Of a DNA stretch of 64,000 nucleotides, positions 52,476 to 62,258 are shown one piece after another; within the stretch, counting starts at the first letter, position 1, and every line of letters begins with the position of its first letter. Made by a program: the position numbers and the translations under genes. Under the pieces are notes generated by a model. It was not told the DNA's origin. It ran no database searches and saw only the letters and a program-made list of their open reading frames with translations. Where the stretch lies: assembly GCF_025263485.1 (NCBI RefSeq), contig NZ_CP079863.1:806001-870000 (forward strand), in the 5' to 3' direction. This DNA is from Mycobacterium sp. SMC-2. GTDB taxonomy: Bacteria > Actinomycetota > Actinomycetes > Mycobacteriales > Mycobacteriaceae.

Positions 52476-52518
52476 CGAATGCGCGGTAGCCGTCCAACGG
52501 CTACCCGCGCAATATTCG
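52476..52518. terminator. Long bidirectional hairpin terminator
   Basis: CGAATGCGCGGTAGCCGT (52476-52493) pairs with ACGGCTACCCGCGC and the following ATTCG (52497-52518) across a 3-nt loop, with a one-base bulge and a small internal loop. It is the strongest hairpin I found in the window. It lies between the convergent small gene (ending 52436) and the Rv0108c-like gene (ending 52533), so it could serve both. Confidence 0.7.
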
Positions 52519-52532
52519 GCTGAGTAATCGGG

Positions 52533-52766
52533 CTATAAAATTCGGTGGTTCGCCCGATTGACGTGGTACCCGGCCGGGAACGACTTCTCGATGACCTGCA
52601 GCTGATGGTCCACCCTGGACTCGAGCTCGAGCACCACGCAGCCGTCCCCCACGGACTTCGATTCGAGAACTATGTATCGCTGGCCGCAATCCATGATCGG
52701 ATCACCTGAGTGCAACGTTTCGACGGGCACCAATTCCGGGCTTCCGTTTGATTCCACCCACCACAC
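52533..52766 (-). CDS. Small conserved hypothetical protein, Rv0108c-like
   Basis: A 77-residue protein of beta-rich composition (VPVETLHSGDPIMDCGQRYIVLESKS) with no membrane segment. Size and position, between ctpI and the rhomboid gene, correspond to Rv0108c in M. tuberculosis; the sequence match is from memory and not verified. Codon use is clearly coding and a strong terminator follows. Function is unknown. Confidence 0.72.
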   Translation of the reverse strand: MWWVESNGSPELVPVETLHSGDPIMDCGQRYIVLESKSVGDGCVVLELESRVDHQLQVIEKSFPAGYHVNRANHRIL

Positions 52767-52817
52767 GCTAGGTCAATTTTGCGAGTGAGGGAATAGTTTC
52801 GCGGCCGCCCCGAGGGT

Positions 52818-53165
52818 TCACTGCCCGGCCGGCTGCTTGAAGAACACGCTGACGTGAGAGATCCGCCCGTCGTCGCCGCACTCGAACAGGATGCATTCCG
52901 GCCACCGCTTGGTGACGCCGTCGATCTCGAACGCCTCGGCCAACTCGACATAGGACAGCCGGGCGTTCACGCGCGAAACCCGCTGCACGTCCAGCCGATG
53001 ACCGTCCAGGTTGGTCAGCACCTTGCGCAGGTAGGCGACGTAGTGCTGCTTGCCCTCAACGACATCGCAGAACGGACCCTCGCGGATCAACCCGTCGTCG
53101 GCGATCGTTGCGGCGAGCCCGTCCCAGTCGTGCGCGGCCAGGCACTCCAGGTAGCGCTCGACCAC
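52818..53165 (-). CDS. SnoaL/NTF2-like domain protein
   Basis: A 115-residue NTF2-like protein (VVERYLECLAAHDWDGLAATIADDGLIREGPF) with the expected curved-sheet pattern and a C-terminal SHVSVFFKQP strand. The start is GTG 53165, with GGAGG five bases upstream; the open frame to 53285 overlaps the divergent rhomboid gene and adds an unrelated N-terminus. No catalytic role can be assigned. It is divergent from the rhomboid gene with 101 bp between the starts. Confidence 0.82.
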   Translation of the reverse strand: MVERYLECLAAHDWDGLAATIADDGLIREGPFCDVVEGKQHYVAYLRKVLTNLDGHRLDVQRVSRVNARLSYVELAEAFEIDGVTKRWPECILFECGDDGRISHVSVFFKQPAGQ

Positions 53166-53266
53166 TCCTACCTCCACGCAGAACACAGTAGGCGAACGGG
53201 ATTGGCCAGGAAACAGGTTCGCTAAAGCGCTGCGCCGGTCCCGGTGCAGCGGGCAAGAATAGGGCG

Positions 53267-54127
53267 ATGAGCGCACCCAGCGCACCGGATTCGCCGCCCG
53301 CGGCTCCGACTTGCTATCGGCATCCGGGCCGCCCGACGTATGTCCGCTGCAACCGCTGCGAGCGCTACATCTGCGGGGACTGCATGCGCAGCGCCGCGGT
53401 CGGTCAGCAATGCGTGGAGTGCGTCCGGGCGGGCGCGCGGACCGTCCGGCAGCCCCGGACCCGCTTCGGCGGGCGGCAGCGGTCGGCCACGCCGGTGCTG
53501 ACCTACGCCCTGATCGCGATCAACGTGCTGGCCTTCGTGCTGGCGTCGGGGAGTCTGGGGAAGCAGCTCGCGCTGTGGCCGCCGGCGGTCGCCGACGGCC
53601 AGGTCTACCGCTTGGTGACGTCGGCGTTCCTGCACTACGGGGTGGCGCATCTGCTGTTCAACATGTGGGCGCTGTACGTGGTGGGTCCGCCGCTCGAAAT
53701 ATGGCTCGGCCGAATGCGATTCGGTGCGCTGTACGCGCTCAGCGGATTGGGCGGTTCGGTGCTGGTCTACCTGCTCTCGCCGCTCGACACGGCGACGGCC
53801 GGGGCCTCGGGTGCGATCTTCGGCCTGTTCGGTGCGACCTTCGTGGTGGGCAAGCGGCTTGCCATCGACGTCCGCTGGGTCGTGGTGGTCATCGGGATCA
53901 ACCTGATCTTCACCTTCGGAGTCCCGGTGATCAGTTCGCAGCGCATCAGCTGGCAGGCGCACGTGGGCGGCCTGGTCACTGGTGGGCTGGTCGCCGTGGC
54001 CTACGTTTACCCGCCCAGGCAGGGGCGCAACGTGATTCAGGCCGCGGTGACGATCATCGTGCTGGCGGTGTTCGCCGTGCTGATCTGGTGGCGCACGGCC
54101 CAGATTTTCGCGGAGTTCTCCGCATGA
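53267..54127 (+). CDS. Rhomboid family intramembrane serine protease with zinc-finger N-terminus
   Basis: A 286-residue protein resembling Rv0110. Residues 15-53 are a B-box-like zinc module: Cys16, His19, Cys28, Cys31, Cys36, Cys39, Cys49, Cys52. Six or seven membrane helices follow. The catalytic dyad is Ser181 (GASGAIFG) and His232 (WQAHVGG). The HLLFNMWALYVVG loop-1 region supplies the oxyanion residues. It cleaves membrane-spanning substrates; none are known here. Its stop overlaps the next SRPBCC gene by 4 bp. Confidence 0.93.
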   Translation: MSAPSAPDSPPAAPTCYRHPGRPTYVRCNRCERYICGDCMRSAAVGQQCVECVRAGARTVRQPRTRFGGRQRSATPVLTYALIAINVLAFVLASGSLGKQLALWPPAVADGQVYRLVTSAFLHYGVAHLLFNMWALYVVGPPLEIWLGRMRFGALYALSGLGGSVLVYLLSPLDTATAGASGAIFGLFGATFVVGKRLAIDVRWVVVVIGINLIFTFGVPVISSQRISWQAHVGGLVTGGLVAVAYVYPPRQGRNVIQAAVTIIVLAVFAVLIWWRTAQIFAEFSA

Positions 54128-54600
54128 GCTGGTGGGTCGGCCACGCCGAACACACGCTGACCGAGGACGTGCCGGCGCCCCCGGACGAGGTTCGCAAGTT
54201 CTACGTGGACCTGGACAACATCAAGCTCGTGCACCCGCTGATCGTGTCCGTGGAAACGTTGTCGCGCAGCGAAACCCCGGACGGTTACCTGCACAGTTAT
54301 CGGGTGCGGGACCGGATCCCGTTGGGGCCGTTCACGATGCAGATCACCTACCGGGCGCTGCTGCGGGTGCCCACCGCGGGCGACGTGCTGACCGAGGCCG
54401 ACCAGTCCCCCGGGGTGCACCTGCGCGGAGCGGTGAGCTTCGAGCCGATCGCGGCGGGCACGCGGGTCACCGAGCGAATCCGGATAGCGGCGCCCCGGCT
54501 GCTGGCTCCGATGACGACGCGCGAAGCCGTCAAGGCGCACGTCGAGATGCTGGCCGGCATTCGGAGGCACTTCGAACGTGCTCACCCGGGGGCGCGATGA
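54124..54600 (+). CDS. SRPBCC family protein
   Basis: A 158-residue Bet v1/START-like protein (HAEHTLTEDVPAPPDEVRKFYVDLDNIKLVHPLI). It overlaps the rhomboid stop by 4 bp (ATGA), so translation is coupled. There is no signal peptide. Such domains bind hydrophobic ligands; why one should be paired with a rhomboid protease is unclear. The alternative long frame from 53311 is a shadow of the rhomboid gene. Confidence 0.87.
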   Translation: MSWWVGHAEHTLTEDVPAPPDEVRKFYVDLDNIKLVHPLIVSVETLSRSETPDGYLHSYRVRDRIPLGPFTMQITYRALLRVPTAGDVLTEADQSPGVHLRGAVSFEPIAAGTRVTERIRIAAPRLLAPMTTREAVKAHVEMLAGIRRHFERAHPGAR

Positions 54601-54661
54601 TGGAGCGTTGCCCGCGCCCGCTGCGGCGCCACGAATGTAACCAGACCTCAAGGAGGCTGCA

Positions 54662-55822
54662 ATGAAGTGTCGCGCCGCTGTGCTGGGCGGGGTCGGCCAG
54701 GACTGGGAGATCCACGAGGTTGATCTCGATCCGCCCCGGGCCGGTGAGGTCGTGGTGCGGATGGCCGTTGCCGGCATCTGCCACTCCGACGACCACCTTG
54801 TTACCGGCGACGTGCTGCCCACCCCCGAGGTGCGGGCCTCAACCGGTATCCCTGAGCCGGACTGGTTCCCGATGCTTGGTGGTCACGAGGGCGCCGGTGT
54901 CATCGAGCAAATCGGGCCGGGAGTGACGACGGTGCAACCGGGGGACCACGTGGCGATGTCGTTCATTCCCGCGTGCGGTAGTTGCCGGTTTTGTGTGAGC
55001 GGTCAGAGCTACATCTGCGATGCCGGCGCAAGTTTGTTCTCCAGGGAGATGCCGACCGACGGAACATGCCGGCGGCATCTCGGCGACGACAACCTCATGG
55101 CCTACGGGCAACTCGGCACATTCGCCGAATATGCGGTGCTGACCGAACGGTCCGTCATCAAGATCGACGACGCAATCCCGTTCCATGCGGCCTCGCTGGT
55201 GTCATGCGGCGTCAGCACCGGCTGGGGCTCCGCGACGATATCGGCGGGCACGGAGCCCGGTGACACCGTTGTGGTCATCGGTGCCGGCGGCGTCGGGATG
55301 AATGCGCTGCAAGGGGCCCGCGCCGCTGGCGCAACCTTTGTCGTCGCGGTGGATCCCGTTGAATCCAAGCGGGATTCGGCCAAGATCTTCGGTGCCACGC
55401 ACACCGCCGTCTCCGCCGAGGAGGCGATACCGTTGGTAACCGACATCACCGCCGGCGTCATGGCCGACCGCGTGGTCGTGACCGCCGGCGTTGTCCACGT
55501 GGAGTTGATCCCGTTGGCGATGAGGCTGCTTCGCAAGGGCGGGACATGCGTGGTCACTGGCATCACGCCCTATACCGAGCCCGTGGTTCCGCTGATCCTG
55601 CAGGAGATGGTGCTGTCGGCCAAACAACTGAAGGGAGCGCTTTACGGCGGGATGAATCCGCGCACCAGCGTGCCGCTGCTGTTGTCGATGTATCGGGCAG
55701 GAGCATTGAAACTCGACGAGCTGGTCACCCGCCATTACCGGCTCGAGCAGATCAACGAGGCGTTCGTGGACCTGCGTGAGGGCCGCAACATTCGCGGAGT
55801 TATCGATTTCGCCGGCGGGTGA
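54662..55822 (+). CDS. NDMA-type zinc-dependent alcohol dehydrogenase (second copy)
   Basis: A 386-residue dehydrogenase paralogous to the one at 25795-26952. Catalytic zinc ligands are Cys40 and His75, structural zinc Cys105, Cys108, Cys111 and Cys119; NAD loop VIGAGGVGMNALQGARAAGA. Shared segments include the MPTDGT tract, FGATHTA and R-IRGVIDF-G end. This group takes electrons to NDMA in vitro, and mycofactocin is thought to be the natural acceptor. The start ATG 54662 has AAGGAGG upstream. It is convergent with the acyl-CoA ligase gene at 55838, 15 bp away. Confidence 0.9.
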   Translation: MKCRAAVLGGVGQDWEIHEVDLDPPRAGEVVVRMAVAGICHSDDHLVTGDVLPTPEVRASTGIPEPDWFPMLGGHEGAGVIEQIGPGVTTVQPGDHVAMSFIPACGSCRFCVSGQSYICDAGASLFSREMPTDGTCRRHLGDDNLMAYGQLGTFAEYAVLTERSVIKIDDAIPFHAASLVSCGVSTGWGSATISAGTEPGDTVVVIGAGGVGMNALQGARAAGATFVVAVDPVESKRDSAKIFGATHTAVSAEEAIPLVTDITAGVMADRVVVTAGVVHVELIPLAMRLLRKGGTCVVTGITPYTEPVVPLILQEMVLSAKQLKGALYGGMNPRTSVPLLLSMYRAGALKLDELVTRHYRLEQINEAFVDLREGRNIRGVIDFAGG

Positions 55823-55837
55823 CCGGGTGAGTCCGGT

Positions 55838-57310
55838 TCAACGGGTCAATCGTGTGCGCAGTTCCCGCCTGAGCACCTTGCCGTAGCTGTTTTTCGGTAG
55901 CTCGTCGATGAATTCGTAGCGCTTGGGCCGTTTGAAGCGCGCGATGCGCCGCAACAGATGCGCATCCAACGCCGCGGGTTCGACCGCGCCGACGATGAAC
56001 GCGACCACCACCTCACCCCACTCGGCGTCGGGGGCTCCTACCACGCATGCCTCGGAGACGCCCGGGTGTTCGAGCAGGACCTCCTCGACCTCCCGGGGGT
56101 AGATGTTGCTCCCGCCGCTGATGACGACGTCCTTCGACCGATCCCGAAGCGTGAGAAAGCCGCGCGCGTCGAAGGAACCCATGTCGCCGGTATAGAGCCA
56201 GCCGTCTTTGAGCGTGGCGTGGGTCGCGTCGGCGTTTTGCCAATATCCGGACATGACCGCGTCGCCGCGGCAGACGATCTCGCCGATCTCACCAACGGGC
56301 GCCGGACCGCCGTCCGCCCGCAGCACCGCGACCTCCATCCCTGACCGCGCATAACCGACCGAACCCAAGATCGCGTCGTCGTCCGCTTCGTGATCGACGC
56401 GGCGCAATCCGGTGATGGTCATCGGCGACTCGCCCTGTCCGTAGATTTGCGCGAAGACTGGGCCGAATGCCGCAATCGCCTTCCGGAGGCTTTCGACGTA
56501 CATGGGCCCGCCGCCGTAGACGATCGACTTGAGATTGGCAGGGCGGCTGCGGCCCGTGCCGACCAGCCGTTGCACCATCGTCGGGGCCAGAAATGCGCTG
56601 ACGGCCGGATGGTGCTCGCAGAGATCGAGGAACTCGCCGGGATCGAATGCACCCGACTCGGGCACTACCTGGCGGGCGGCGCGCAGCACGTACGGCAGGA
56701 CGTAGAGGCCGGAGCCGTGCGACATCGGTGCCGCGTGCACGAGGCTGCAGTCCTCGTCGACAGCGTCGATGTCGGCAAGGTGCGCGACCGTCATCGCCGT
56801 GAGGTTGCGGTGCGACAGCATCGCGCCCTTCGATCGCCCGGTGGTCCCGCTGGTGTAGAACAGCCACGCCAGCGACGACGGATCGGTACGCGGCGGGGCC
56901 GACGGCACGGCGGTTAACCGCCGCGAATAGCCTTCGGAATCAATGATTTCCATCGGGATTGGGGAAATTGATGCGAGTTCGGCACCAATGGCCGATGACG
57001 CGAACACCTGTGCTGCACCCGCATCGTCGAGGATTTGCGCCATCTCGCGCGGATGCAGCTTGTAATTGATCGGAACGACGACGCACTCGGCGGCCCAGAT
57101 CGCGAACATCAACTCGATCACCTCGGGGCGGTTGTGGGTCGCGATCGCGATCCGAGCGCCCACTGGGTGCTGTTGCCGGATCGACGCGGCCAGACGCAAT
57201 GCCCGGTCGCGCAGCTCAACCCAGGTGCAGGTGCGGCGATGGCCGTGATACACAGCGCCGCGATCGGGGAATCGGCGTGCGGCCTGATCGAGCATCGCAA
57301 AAAGATTCAT
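55838..57310 (-). CDS. AMP-forming acyl-CoA ligase
   Basis: A 490-residue ligase with phosphate loop [14 protein letters not shown], adenine motif [20 protein letters not shown] and C-terminal lysine motif [13 protein letters not shown]. It is a full-length enzyme, with the C-terminal lid present. Start ATG 57310 (MNLFAML) overlaps the SDR stop by 4 bp; an ATG four codons earlier (57322) is also possible. Last gene of the GntR-linked leftward operon. The Gly-Gln-Gly-Glu sequence in the adenine motif is like that of small-acid or aromatic ligases. Confidence 0.92.
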   Translation of the reverse strand: MNLFAMLDQAARRFPDRGAVYHGHRRTCTWVELRDRALRLAASIRQQHPVGARIAIATHNRPEVIELMFAIWAAECVVVPINYKLHPREMAQILDDAGAAQVFASSAIGAELASISPIPMEIIDSEGYSRRLTAVPSAPPRTDPSSLAWLFYTSGTTGRSKGAMLSHRNLTAMTVAHLADIDAVDEDCSLVHAAPMSHGSGLYVLPYVLRAARQVVPESGAFDPGEFLDLCEHHPAVSAFLAPTMVQRLVGTGRSRPANLKSIVYGGGPMYVESLRKAIAAFGPVFAQIYGQGESPMTITGLRRVDHEADDDAILGSVGYARSGMEVAVLRADGGPAPVGEIGEIVCRGDAVMSGYWQNADATHATLKDGWLYTGDMGSFDARGFLTLRDRSKDVVISGGSNIYPREVEEVLLEHPGVSEACVVGAPDAEWGEVVVAFIVGAVEPAALDAHLLRRIARFKRPKRYEFIDELPKNSYGKVLRRELRTRLTR

Positions 57311-58089
57311 CGCTCGATCCATTGCGACGCCAACGCGAACTCCGACAGGTACTTCGTCGAACTCCATCCGCCGTCGACGACGATCGTCTGGCCATTGATG
57401 AAACTTCCGCCCGGCGAACACAAGAACGCGACGGTGCTGGCGATGTCGTCAATGGTGCCTAGGCGCTGATGCGGCGTCATCTCGGTGTTGATCCTGCGAA
57501 ATCGCTCATCCTCCAGCCGTTTCTCTACCATCGGTGTCACCGTCACCCCGGGCGCGACGGCGTTGCAGCGGATGCCGGATGCGCCGTATTGGCAGGCGAT
57601 GTGGGTGGTCAACGCGGTCAGCCCGCCCTTGGCCGCGGAATACGCGCCGCCCCGGAGCCCGCCGACCACGGCGAATGTCGACGTGATGTTGATGATCGCC
57701 GATCCGGGGCCCATGTGCGGCAGCACGTCGCGCGCCAGCCGGAACGGGGCGCGCAGCATCAAGCCCAGGAAGTAGTCCAGGGTTTTGTCGTCGGTTTCGT
57801 GTAGTGGCTTGGGGCTGCCCACCCCGGCGTTGTTGATCAGGAAGTCGACGTGACCCCACCGCGCGACCGCAAGGTCCACGATGCGCCGCGGGGCGTCTTC
57901 GTGGGTCAGGTCGACGGCAAGCGTGGCGACGCGATCCGGGTCGTTGACCACCTTCTCCAACTCGGCGAGCCGATCCTCGGCGCGGCCGGTGCCAACGACC
58001 GCCATACCCATCTCGGCGAGCTTTGTCGCGCAACCCAATCCGATGCCGCTGCTTGCTCCCGTAACAATTGCGACCTGCATCTCACCCAT
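57307..58089 (-). CDS. SDR family oxidoreductase
   Basis: A 260-residue classical SDR: GASSGIG loop, NNAGVG, Ser in [14 protein letters not shown] catalytic pair and C-terminal [14 protein letters not shown]. It overlaps the ligase upstream by 8 bp and the ligase downstream by 4 bp, so it is firmly in the operon. Such dehydrogenases oxidise ring or side-chain hydroxyls in CoA-bound intermediates. An internal ATG three codons later (MQVAIV) is an alternative start. Confidence 0.9.
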   Translation of the reverse strand: MGEMQVAIVTGASSGIGLGCATKLAEMGMAVVGTGRAEDRLAELEKVVNDPDRVATLAVDLTHEDAPRRIVDLAVARWGHVDFLINNAGVGSPKPLHETDDKTLDYFLGLMLRAPFRLARDVLPHMGPGSAIINITSTFAVVGGLRGGAYSAAKGGLTALTTHIACQYGASGIRCNAVAPGVTVTPMVEKRLEDERFRRINTEMTPHQRLGTIDDIASTVAFLCSPGGSFINGQTIVVDGGWSSTKYLSEFALASQWIER

Positions 58090-59704
58090 CCTGTGTCTGC
58101 GCCTGTGTCAAGGCCGCCCGGATTTGATGTTTGAGCACCTTGCCCGAGTCGTTCTTCGGTAGTGCATCCCAGACGACCACCTGCTCTGGCGCCTTGAATT
58201 TCGCGACGCCCTTGCTTTGCAGCAACGCGAGCAGGCTGGCGACGTCCGGGCTCGGCGGCGCCGCGGGCACGATCACCGCGCAGGTCCGCTCCCCGGTGCG
58301 CTCGTCGGGCAGCCCGACGACCGCGATTTCGGCGATTCCGGGGTGTTCGGCCAGCAGGTCCTCCACCTCCTTGGCTGAGATGTTCTCGCCATTGCGGATG
58401 ATCACGTCCTTGGCCCGTGCGGTCACGACCAGATACTGGTCGTCGATCCAGCGCCCGAGATCGCCGGTGTGGAAAAACCCTGCGGCATCGAAAGATCCAC
58501 GATCGTCTTCGCGATGGCGGTAACCCGACAGCATCTGGGGCCCGCGTACGCAGATCTCGCCGTCACCGGCGGGCGCGGCCTCATGTGCGACGAGCTTGAT
58601 CTCGGCGATGCCGCGCCTCCCATCGGTGTCGGCGGCGCGATCCGCCTCGTCGCGCCGGGGCGCACCCACGGTCGCTACCGGAACTTCCGTGCACCCGTAC
58701 ACCCGGGTTACCACCGCCCGCTCGAAATAGCCCGCGGCGCGTCGGATAAGCGAAGGCGAGACCGAGGCGCCACCGCAGATGAACACCTTCAAGTCGGGCA
58801 GGCGGGTCTGCGCGCTCTCGGCGGCGGACAGCAGCTGCTGCAGAAACGGTGTGGCGCCGGCCATGTGGGTACACCGCTCGCCGCTCATAAGTTCCACAGC
58901 CGCCGCCGGGTCCCACCGGTCCATCAATACCGCGGTGGTCCCCAGCAACAGGGGGCATTCGAATGCGTAGATCGAACCACCGATGTGGGCGACCGGCGAC
59001 GGAACCAGGAACGTGTCGCCCGGATCGATGTTCCAGTGGTCACGTATCTGGCAGATCAGCGCATGTATCGAATTATGGCTGTGCAACACGCCTTTCGGGC
59101 GGCCCGTGGTGCCGGATGTGTAGAGGACCATTCGAACCGCATCGGGATCGAGCGCCGGCAGTTCGGTGGCTTCGGGCTGGCCGCCGAAGAGGGCCGGGTA
59201 CGCGGTGTGTGAGCCGGCTTCGCCGCGCAGCACCACGACCTCTGGGGTGCGGCTCACCGCGGCGGTGACCCGTTCGAGCATCGCGGCGTAGTCATAGCCG
59301 CCGAACCGCTGCGGGACGAAGATCATCTTGGCTTCGACGTCGTCGAGGATGAAACGCAGATCGTGATCGCGCAAAGACGGCAGGATCGGGTTCACCACCA
59401 TCCCGGCGAGCGTCGCGCCCAGATAGATAATCGCGGCCTCGTGCCAGTTCGGCAGCATGAACGACACGACACTTCCCGTCGGCATGCGCGCCAGCAGGGC
59501 GGCCGCGAGCGCGCTGGCCCGAGCGTGCAGCGTGGCGCAGTCCAGCCGAATATCATTGTCCACCAGCACTGTTCGCCATGGTTCGCGCTCAGCCGCCGTG
59601 CGCAACGAATCCGCCAGTGTGGTATGCACCCACAGGCCGCGCCGGTACGCCTCCGCCGCCCGTGCGGTGTCGCGTGGAACCCGGCCGATCACCGGCCTAA
59701 CCAT
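58082..59704 (-). CDS. AMP-forming acyl-CoA ligase (cyclohexanecarboxylate-CoA ligase-like)
   Basis: A 540-residue ligase with [19 protein letters not shown] phosphate loop, VYGCTE adenine motif, TGDLGRWID and [14 protein letters not shown] lysine motif. Patterns such as [15 protein letters not shown] and [14 protein letters not shown] recall the cyclohexane-carboxylate/ alicyclic-acid CoA ligases. It is the third gene of the operon: 8-bp overlap with GntR upstream and 8 bp with SDR downstream. Two ligases in one operon suggest two acids, or an acid and its ring-cleaved product, are activated. Confidence 0.9.
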   Translation of the reverse strand: MVRPVIGRVPRDTARAAEAYRRGLWVHTTLADSLRTAAEREPWRTVLVDNDIRLDCATLHARASALAAALLARMPTGSVVSFMLPNWHEAAIIYLGATLAGMVVNPILPSLRDHDLRFILDDVEAKMIFVPQRFGGYDYAAMLERVTAAVSRTPEVVVLRGEAGSHTAYPALFGGQPEATELPALDPDAVRMVLYTSGTTGRPKGVLHSHNSIHALICQIRDHWNIDPGDTFLVPSPVAHIGGSIYAFECPLLLGTTAVLMDRWDPAAAVELMSGERCTHMAGATPFLQQLLSAAESAQTRLPDLKVFICGGASVSPSLIRRAAGYFERAVVTRVYGCTEVPVATVGAPRRDEADRAADTDGRRGIAEIKLVAHEAAPAGDGEICVRGPQMLSGYRHREDDRGSFDAAGFFHTGDLGRWIDDQYLVVTARAKDVIIRNGENISAKEVEDLLAEHPGIAEIAVVGLPDERTGERTCAVIVPAAPPSPDVASLLALLQSKGVAKFKAPEQVVVWDALPKNDSGKVLKHQIRAALTQAQTQDG

Positions 59705-60440
59705 CCACGCGGCGCATGGTCATCGCGTATCGGAAGCTCGACGACAGGTGCGTGTTGATCGTCACCTGTGCGACCCCGCCGTCGGACGTCTTGTAGGTGC
59801 GTTGCATCTGCAGTGCCGCGGTCCCCGGCTCAACCCCGAGGCCGTCGGCCAGCTCCGCGGAGAGCAGGACCGCGGCGATCTCCTGGCGGAGCTCAGCGAT
59901 GCTCACCCCGAACAGGTCCTCGATCAACGGAAAAATCGGGCCGGTGTGCCGCTGCAGCAGCCTGCCGACGGCGGCGAAAGTGCGGCTAATGTAGTACTCC
60001 GTTCGGCACAACGGGACCGATGCGCCGTCGGCCTGCCGGTAACCCCGCACCGACAGCCACTGGGTACCGGCCTGTAGGCCGGTGCGCGCGGCGAGCTCGT
60101 CGTCGATCGTCACCATCTCGTTGGACTCGATGGTCAGCTGCGCACCGGCCGCAAACTCGAGCAGGCCGTCGATCGACATCGCGTCCTGCGCATAGGAACT
60201 CGAGGCCGGCCGGGGAACCACGCGGGTGCCCGCGCGGGGTCGTGACGCGACCAAGTTGTCCTCACGCAGCCGGCGTAGCGCTTCGCGGACGGTGTAGCGG
60301 CTGACCGCGAACCGCTCGCACAGTTGGTGTTCGGTCGGTAGCTGAGAGCCGACCGGATAGACCCCGTCAACGATCTCTTTGCGCAGCGTGCGCGCGATCT
60401 GCAGGTAACGGTGGTCGCCGGTGAGGGTCTGGGGCGTCAT
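59697..60440 (-). CDS. GntR family regulator with UTRA domain (HutC type)
   Basis: A 247-residue regulator: winged HTH at about 10-75 (QLPTEHQLCERFAVSRYTVREALRRLREDNLV) and a UTRA effector domain (about 95-245). It sits second in the operon, overlapping the propeller gene upstream by 4 bp and the ligase downstream by 8 bp, so it controls its own synthesis. Matching GTCC(A/G)GAC palindromes, the GntR-type pattern GT-N4-AC, lie in the divergent promoter at 62104 and 62199. The effector is unknown but likely a pathway acid or CoA ester. Confidence 0.92.
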   Translation of the reverse strand: MTPQTLTGDHRYLQIARTLRKEIVDGVYPVGSQLPTEHQLCERFAVSRYTVREALRRLREDNLVASRPRAGTRVVPRPASSSYAQDAMSIDGLLEFAAGAQLTIESNEMVTIDDELAARTGLQAGTQWLSVRGYRQADGASVPLCRTEYYISRTFAAVGRLLQRHTGPIFPLIEDLFGVSIAELRQEIAAVLLSAELADGLGVEPGTAALQMQRTYKTSDGGVAQVTINTHLSSSFRYAMTMRRVDG

Positions 60441-62047
60441 CGGCCCCCCGGCGATCGGCGTAATGCCAGGACGCTGCCCTCACCATCGGCCGAAACGTAC
60501 AGCGTCCCGTCGGCGGCGGCGGCGACCCCGGCGAAGGGGCCCTGCGGCCCGGAAAACGGCGGCATCCCCTTCAACGGCTTGGGCACCACGCCCGGCGGCG
60601 GACCGACCGGCAGCCCGGAGGCGATGCTCTGCCGGGCCCCCGCGCTCAGGTCGAACGCAACGAGTTCCTTCGCGCCCGCGTCGACGATGTAAAGCACACC
60701 GTCACGCACCGAAATACCCTGTGGCCGTTGTAAGTCGGCGGTAACGGTCTCCACCCCGGATCCAGTCACCTTGATCACCCGTCCGGCGCCGGCCTCGGCC
60801 ACCAGACAGCTCCCGTCTTCGTCGAACCCCACGCCGACCGGGTCCTGCAGGCCGCTAGCCAGCACCTCGACGCCACCGGATCCCAGCGTCAGCACCCGCC
60901 CGGTGCCCAGCTCGGCAAACACCACACCGCCTGGCCCAGGGGCGACGCCATAGAGCTGGTCGAAACCGTCCGCGAGCACTTCGCTGTCGTTTGCGGCCGG
61001 CCGGTAGCGGGCGAGCTGGCCCCCCGATGTCGTGACGACGAACTCGCCGGGGCCGCTCGCCGCGATGCCGCGCAGGAATCCGGGATAACCGGGGCTGAAG
61101 AGCATTCCGACCGTCTGCAAAGATCCGTCGGGCAGCGCGGCATAGCAATACGTGCCGTCGGCGATGTAGAGCACGCCGTCGTATCCCACCGTGAGGTCCA
61201 GCGGCCAGGTGAGCCCGCCGGGCAACACCGTTTGCGTTGCGCCCCCTGGCGATATCTCGGTGATCTCACCGGTGAAGTTGGACACGAGCAGCCGGTCGCC
61301 GACGAAGGTGCAATTGTCCAATCCCGGACTGAGCTGGGCCAGCAGGCGCTGTCCGCCGCTGTGGGGATCAATGCGCAGCACCTGCCCGCTGGCCACCTGG
61401 GTCGAGACGATGTAGCCGTGTGCGTCGAATTTGACCGAATCGGGCACCCCGAGATCGCGTGCGACACATTGGGGTTCGCCGCCGTCGGGGTCGACACGCC
61501 AAATCTCGTTGGCGCCCATCACCGGGAAATACAGCAGGCCGTCCGGGCCGACCTCCATCGCGTTCGGCGACGGCACATTCTCTGCCAGCACTCGTGGCGG
61601 CCCACCCGCCGGGTCCAGCTCCAAAAGCCGTCCACCCTCGCGGCATTCACCGACGAACAACCGGCCTTGATGAAACGTGATGCCGTTGGCGCACGGAACA
61701 TCGTCGCGCAGCACCCGCGTTCGCCCGGCGGTGTCAAGCACGCTGACCCTGTCGTCCATTACCTCGGTTGCGTACAAGTTGCCGCTCGGATCGAACGCGA
61801 CATCGTCAGGCGCCACGATGTCGCCCCCCTTGGGGCTCACGGTTGAAAGTTGTCCGGTCCGGTGGTCGAGCGCACTGATCTGGCTGCCGGTCACCTGGGC
61901 GATATAAACGCGGCCATCCGGTCCGGTGCGCAGACCATTGGCGCCGAACAACCGGCTGGGGGCGGTGACTCGCTGGACTTCCCAACCCTCGGCGACATCG
62001 ACGAAACAGTCCGGCGCAAAACGTGATGGCTGCATTGCGATGGCCAT
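60437..62047 (-). CDS. SMP-30/gluconolactonase-like beta-propeller protein
   Basis: A 536-residue beta-propeller of the SMP-30/strictosidine-synthase/NHL type, with many repeats of the form G-DG-LY-A-G-V (for example GPDGRVYIAQ, DPSGNLYATE, GPDGLLYFPV). The length suggests two propellers or a propeller of more than six blades. There is no signal peptide. Propellers of this kind are lactonases or lipoid hydrolases with a Ca2+ site; the metal ligands are not obvious to me. First gene of the leftward operon, probably hydrolysing a lactone or ester entering or made in the pathway. Confidence 0.82.
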   Translation of the reverse strand: MAIAMQPSRFAPDCFVDVAEGWEVQRVTAPSRLFGANGLRTGPDGRVYIAQVTGSQISALDHRTGQLSTVSPKGGDIVAPDDVAFDPSGNLYATEVMDDRVSVLDTAGRTRVLRDDVPCANGITFHQGRLFVGECREGGRLLELDPAGGPPRVLAENVPSPNAMEVGPDGLLYFPVMGANEIWRVDPDGGEPQCVARDLGVPDSVKFDAHGYIVSTQVASGQVLRIDPHSGGQRLLAQLSPGLDNCTFVGDRLLVSNFTGEITEISPGGATQTVLPGGLTWPLDLTVGYDGVLYIADGTYCYAALPDGSLQTVGMLFSPGYPGFLRGIAASGPGEFVVTTSGGQLARYRPAANDSEVLADGFDQLYGVAPGPGGVVFAELGTGRVLTLGSGGVEVLASGLQDPVGVGFDEDGSCLVAEAGAGRVIKVTGSGVETVTADLQRPQGISVRDGVLYIVDAGAKELVAFDLSAGARQSIASGLPVGPPPGVVPKPLKGMPPFSGPQGPFAGVAAAADGTLYVSADGEGSVLALRRSPGGR

Positions 62048-62103
62048 GGTCTAGACGAGATCCTTCCGTCAGCCGTTGGCCTGGACGCTATCAACTCGTC
62101 CTA

Positions 62104-62111
62104 GTCCAGAC
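62104..62111. promoter_or_regulatory. GntR-type half-palindrome, site A
   Basis: GTCCAGAC, in the wider TAGTCCAGACAA, differs by one base from the core of site B and fits the GT-N4-AC pattern of GntR operators. It lies 57 bp upstream of the propeller gene start, on the leftward promoter side. Confidence 0.55.
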
Positions 62112-62195
62112 AATAGCCCTTTGGCGCCGGTGACTGATCTTGACAGCGCTATCCAGGGATCGGAATAGTGTTCTCCGTAAGGCAGAACGCGATAT

Positions 62196-62209
62196 TTTGT
62201 CCGGACAAA
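62196..62209. promoter_or_regulatory. GntR operator, site B (perfect 14-bp palindrome)
   Basis: TTTGTCCGGACAAA is perfectly self-complementary and contains the GntR-type core GTCCGGAC. It lies 50 bp before the SDR start at 62259 and 149 bp from the propeller start, in the divergent promoter of both operons, with a related site 87 bp to the left. Confidence 0.75.
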
Positions 62210-62258
62210 CGGAGCAAATAATCCCGCTGCGGGCGCCGGCAGCAGGGGAAAGCAGGTC

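Noticed and set aside
53166..53285. 40-residue N-terminal extension of the SnoaL-like protein
   Set aside because: It overlaps the divergent rhomboid start, and GTG 53165 has a well-placed GGAGG and starts the domain.
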